DNA from: Candidatus Levyibacteriota bacterium
GTDB taxonomy: Bacteria; Patescibacteriota; Microgenomatia; Levybacterales; UBA12049
Reading direction: 5' to 3'
Assembly (NCBI GenBank): GCA_023245475.1
Contig: JAHFKF010000007.1
Coordinates: 1-25,148, forward strand
Length of the DNA stretch: 25,148 nucleotides
Shown: one piece after another, positions 22,439-25,148 of the stretch
Layout: each line of letters opens with the position of its first letter
How positions within the stretch are numbered: the first letter of the stretch is position 1
The notes under the pieces: generated by a model
Database searches by the model: none
Told to the model about the DNA's origin: nothing
What the model saw: the letters and a program-made list of their open reading frames with translations, nothing else
Program-made: the position numbers and the translations under genes

Positions 22439-22789
22439 TTAAGTGTTCTTTTCAGTCTCTTGTAGAAGTATTTGTATCTGTTCCTTAAATTCTGGTAAAT
22501 CTTCCTTTATTGTTTTCCAAACTCGTTCAAGGTTTACTTCATTATAGTCATGCACTAACACATCACGCATTGCGGTAGCAAACTTCCATGGGACATTTGA
22601 ATGCCTTTGCTTAAAATCGTCTGGAATACGTTTTGTTGCGTCCCCAATTATTTGAAATCTCCTTATGATTGCATCTTGCATATATTCATCAGCTTCAAAT
22701 ACATCCAAAGATGCACCGTGAGTATATTTTTCTATATGGGTAATACTATTAACAATATCTTCAAAATATATAGTAACGTCTTTGGTCAT
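22439..22789 (-). CDS. hepT: HEPN-domain HepT-like ribonuclease toxin
   Basis: 116 residues, all helical, with the HEPN active-site motif R75-x4-H80-x-Y82 (RDVLVHDY) and the DUF86 signature YMQDAIIRRFQIIGDA near 36-51. HEPN toxins of this type are RNases that cut tRNA or mRNA. The adjacent MntA antitoxin, where studied, modifies the motif tyrosine with AMP. Both genes overlap by ATGA, the usual antitoxin-first order. All key residues are intact, so the toxin is predicted functional. Confidence 0.88.
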   Translation of the reverse strand: MTKDVTIYFEDIVNSITHIEKYTHGASLDVFEADEYMQDAIIRRFQIIGDATKRIPDDFKQRHSNVPWKFATAMRDVLVHDYNEVNLERVWKTIKEDLPEFKEQIQILLQETEKNT

Positions 22790-23076
22790 AAAATTGGAAA
22801 TTGTTCAGGTAAAATATATTTCTTAAGCCGAGGTTTAATAAGATGGTATTCAACCAGATCTACTTTTTTTCCAAGAGATTCTTCTAATTTCAACTTTACA
22901 TCAATAAAATCAAAAAGACTTTTTCCTTTGGGAAAATCAACTAATAGATCAATATCGCTCGTATCTGTTTGTTCTCCTCGAACATATGACCCAAAAAGAG
23001 AGGAACGTTTAATTCCGGCTTCTTTAAGAATTGGAAGTGCTTTTTCTTTTATTTCTTCAATAGTAAGTTGTTGCAT
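22786..23076 (-). CDS. mntA: MntA-like nucleotidyltransferase antitoxin
   Basis: 96 residues. The minimal nucleotidyltransferase motif GSYVRGEQTDTSDIDLLVDF supplies G29-S30 and the metal-binding D41/D43, with a third acidic candidate D73 in KVDLVEYHLI. This is the MNT partner of the HEPN toxin that follows; it likely AMPylates the toxin at the tyrosine of its RX4HXY motif. An extended -10 promoter lies 8 nt before ATG 23076, giving a leaderless mRNA for the pair. Confidence 0.88.
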   Translation of the reverse strand: MQQLTIEEIKEKALPILKEAGIKRSSLFGSYVRGEQTDTSDIDLLVDFPKGKSLFDFIDVKLKLEESLGKKVDLVEYHLIKPRLKKYILPEQFPIL

Positions 23077-23084
23077 ATAAAACT

Positions 23085-23093
23085 AGTATAGCA
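23085..23093 (-). promoter_or_regulatory. Extended -10 promoter of mntA-hepT (predicted leaderless)
   Basis: TGCTATACT (extended -10) ends 8 nt before ATG 23076. No good -35 and no Shine-Dalgarno site. Confidence 0.65.
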
Positions 23094-23125
23094 TATTAAG
23101 TTAAAAGGAAGAAAATAATGAATGG

Positions 23126-24319
23126 TTATTCATATCGCAAGGCTTCGATCGGAGAAAGTCTGGATGCTCTGACAGCAGGCATCATGCCGAAGAGTACTCC
23201 CACGCCAACGGAGAAAGCAAAAGCCAAGACAACAGACCATGGAGTAACTTCAGAAATGAAGAATTGCGACAAGATAATCGAAGCCCCAAGTCCCAAAATG
23301 ATGCCAATGAGTCCTCCTGCCAAGCAGAGTATCACTGCTTCAAAGAGAAATTGACTAAGGATATCTTTTCTCCTGGCACCAAGCGCTTTGCGAAGACCGA
23401 TTTCTTTGGTTCGTTCGGTTACTGAGACCAGCATAATATTCATGACACCAATGCCGCCAACAATAAGTGAAATGGTGGCAATGCCTCCGAGCGCAACGGT
23501 GAGTGCACCAACGATACTTGAGACAGTATCAAGCGTTTGTTCTTGGGTTTGTAGCGTAAAGTCATCTTCATCCAATCGTTGTAGCAAAATACTTTCAGCT
23601 TGTCGTTTGACTAGTCCTACAAGTTCTGGCTTTTTGGCAGAGAGATAAATCGTATTGACACTAGTGACCCCAAATTGACGTTGAGCTGCATTGATAGGAA
23701 CGATGACTGTATTGTCTTGATCAATCCCAAAAACAGATCCTCGGGCTTTTCCTACGCCGATAACAGTGTATCTGTTTCCGGCAACTGAAACTTTTTTGCC
23801 AATGGGATTTGTATTTGGGAACAGGGTTTTCTTAACCGTTTGACCGATGACAGCAACTCGTGCTCCCGAGCGTTCTTGGGATGTTGTAAAGAACGTTCCT
23901 CTCTCCATGGCTGTATTGATGATAATATCTGGATAATTTGCCGTGGTTCCTAGCACGGATGCCCCCTTATCTGTTTTATTATTGTATTTTAACGTTGCTG
24001 TTTTTTGTACCACAGGTCCTACATCTGCGATGGTGCGTAGTTTTATGTCCAACTTCTTTGCATCGTTGATGACAAGCTTATTGGTTTGTTGTCCGCCGGG
24101 CGTCCTCGCTCCGCCAACTCTTCCCGGGATGACAAAGACAAGGTTTGATCCGAGTCCACTGATTTGGTCGGTAATATATTTTTGTAGTCCTGAACCAATT
24201 GATACCAGGAGGATGACGGCAAACACACCGATAATAACTCCAAGCATTGTGAGCAGACTCCTCATTTTATTTGCTCGTAATGCTGAAAAGGATAAGCGTA
24301 ATAGTTCTTGTAAGTTCAT
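23126..24319 (-). CDS. MacB/FtsX-family ABC transporter permease
   Basis: 397 residues. An N-terminal helix (~18-42) is followed by a large extracellular MacB-type domain (~45-260) and three C-terminal membrane helices within the FtsX domain. ERTKEIGLRKALGA and LSPIEALRYE are hallmark MacB/FtsX motifs. With the ATPase it overlaps by ATGA (24316-24319). With the MacA-like adaptor upstream it forms a MacAB-type exporter. No TolC-like gene is in view, which fits a single-membrane cell. The substrate is unknown; antimicrobial peptides, lipoproteins or siderophores are typical of the wider family. Confidence 0.88.
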   Translation of the reverse strand: MNLQELLRLSFSALRANKMRSLLTMLGVIIGVFAVILLVSIGSGLQKYITDQISGLGSNLVFVIPGRVGGARTPGGQQTNKLVINDAKKLDIKLRTIADVGPVVQKTATLKYNNKTDKGASVLGTTANYPDIIINTAMERGTFFTTSQERSGARVAVIGQTVKKTLFPNTNPIGKKVSVAGNRYTVIGVGKARGSVFGIDQDNTVIVPINAAQRQFGVTSVNTIYLSAKKPELVGLVKRQAESILLQRLDEDDFTLQTQEQTLDTVSSIVGALTVALGGIATISLIVGGIGVMNIMLVSVTERTKEIGLRKALGARRKDILSQFLFEAVILCLAGGLIGIILGLGASIILSQFFISEVTPWSVVLAFAFSVGVGVLFGMMPAVRASRLSPIEALRYE

Positions 24320-24993
24320 GTTTTAGCAATAAGACCGTCTCTGATCGTAACCACTTTTCTTGCCTGATTTGCGAGAGCTGGATCATGGGTGATGATAACT
24401 ACTGTTTTGCCTTGTTTATTTAGTCCACGCAGAATTTCCATGACATCCTTTCCAGATTTTGAGTCCAAGTTGCCTGTTGGCTCATCAGCCAAAATAATCG
24501 AAGGATCATTCATGAGCGCCCGAGCGATGGCAACACGTTGCTGCTGTCCTCCTGAAAGTTGATTTGGCCTTTTATAGATATGATCACTCAGTCCAACTTT
24601 TTCTAGGAGTTCTTTTGCCCGGTCTTCCCGAATCGTTGTTGGTGTACCTGCGTACACTGCTGGGAGTGTGACGTTTTCAAGGACACTTGCTCGTTGTAAC
24701 AGATTAAATGATTGAAAGACAAAGCCAATCTCATGATTTCTGATATCTGCTTGTCTGTCTTCTTTGAGTTTGGTGACGTCCTTATCATGCAAGAGATATG
24801 TTCCGCTTGTGGCAACATCAAGTAGTCCAATGATATGAAGAAGCGTTGACTTACCACTACCGGATGGTCCGGTAATTGCGGCAAATTCACCAGGGTAAAT
24901 CTTGAGTGAAATACCATGAAGAATCTCTATTGTTGTCTCTCCCAAAAAATAACTTTTGGTAATATTGCTAAGCGTTATGACAGAAGTTTTCAT
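24316..24993 (-). CDS. ABC transporter ATPase, MacB/LolD type
   Basis: 225 residues. Walker A GPSGSGKST (42-50), Q-loop Q94, signature LSGGQ (146-150), Walker B ILADEP (167-172) and switch H203 are all intact. The length and motifs match the stand-alone ATPase of MacB/LolD-type systems. The start ATG directly follows the adaptor stop codon (TAA then ATG with no gap) and its end overlaps the permease start, so the operon is strictly coupled. Confidence 0.93.
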   Translation of the reverse strand: MKTSVITLSNITKSYFLGETTIEILHGISLKIYPGEFAAITGPSGSGKSTLLHIIGLLDVATSGTYLLHDKDVTKLKEDRQADIRNHEIGFVFQSFNLLQRASVLENVTLPAVYAGTPTTIREDRAKELLEKVGLSDHIYKRPNQLSGGQQQRVAIARALMNDPSIILADEPTGNLDSKSGKDVMEILRGLNKQGKTVVIITHDPALANQARKVVTIRDGLIAKT

Positions 24994-25148
24994 TTAAAAG
25001 AATAGGAACTTTTTAGTCTGGGCTGCTTTCTCAGCTTCAAGTGGATCCAATGCTACTTGATCTCCTTGGTTGATGCCAGAAATGATTTCAGCTTCTGTAT
25101 CGTTGGTAAGTCCCACGCCAACCTTTTTCTTCTCAAATCCTTTATCTA
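24994..25148 (-). CDS. MacA-like periplasmic/extracellular adaptor, C-terminal fragment
   Basis: Partial at the window edge; only about 50 C-terminal residues are visible. They read KKVGVGLTNDTEAEIISGINQGDQVAL and end in FLFF, typical of the last beta-barrel strands of RND/MacA-type adaptor proteins (V.VGL....EI..GL..GD.V). It is the first gene of the exporter operon seen here; its stop is adjacent to the ATPase start. Confidence 0.75.
   Translation of the reverse strand, partial: DKGFEKKKVGVGLTNDTEAEIISGINQGDQVALDPLEAEKAAQTKKFLFF

Overview
The window looks like a chromosomal piece from an uncultivated bacterium with a small genome and no outer membrane. The best guess is the Candidate Phyla Radiation (Patescibacteria), possibly Microgenomates-like. 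Reasons: moderately low GC, tightly packed genes, many short orphan proteins, a LytR_C-domain membrane protein with an acidic tail, a dockerin-like surface protein with a Pro/Thr linker and C-terminal membrane anchor, and a MacAB-like exporter with no outer-membrane partner in view. TGA is used as a stop (for example at the ends of lexA, ppsA and the methyltransferase gene), so this is not one of the lineages that reads TGA as glycine. The phylum assignment is inference. There is no rRNA, CRISPR array, transposase or complete prophage. No stretch over 300 bases lacks a gene or RNA.

Layout. 1-2000: a class I methyltransferase and a GntR/UTRA regulator (minus strand). 2055-3185: the LytR_C membrane protein, whose gene carries heptanucleotide repeats. 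3243-5794 (minus): an orphan gene, a 4-TM holin-family membrane protein, secG and an orphan peptide-binding protein. 5924-8209 (plus): a DUF2130 nuclease-fold coiled-coil protein, an orphan gene and RNase HII (rnhB). 8225-8381: a structured non-coding element. 8386-12339: orphan genes, including a 498-residue basic protein and the dockerin-like surface protein. 12484-12555: tRNA-Lys(CUU). 12663-19426 (plus): an orphan gene, a Crp/Fnr regulator, a small zinc ribbon, a VKOR/DsbB-like thiol oxidase, a D-2-hydroxyacid dehydrogenase, PEP synthase, a VIT-type metal transporter and a bacterial PH-domain membrane protein. 19505-21698 (plus): lexA, rsmI and a helical orphan. 21695-25148 (minus): gpmA, a hepT/mntA toxin-antitoxin pair and a macA-ATPase-permease export operon cut by the window edge.

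How it works together. The Crp/Fnr regulator ends in a perfect TGTGA-N6-TCACA palindrome. That site lies at class II spacing from a -10-like box in front of the zinc-ribbon/VKOR genes, so the regulator probably controls this thiol-redox pair directly. PEP synthase, phosphoglycerate mutase and the 2-hydroxyacid dehydrogenase are central carbon functions around pyruvate. Across the window promoters fall into two classes. Many genes have a good -10 box only 5-13 nt before the ATG and no Shine-Dalgarno sequence, which predicts leaderless or nearly leaderless mRNAs. A smaller group has a -10 box 18 or more nt upstream plus a clear AGGAG-type site. The most unusual DNA is the set of GAGAAC(G/C)-type heptamer repeats in and after the LytR_C gene, and the ~130-bp imperfect palindrome after rnhB.
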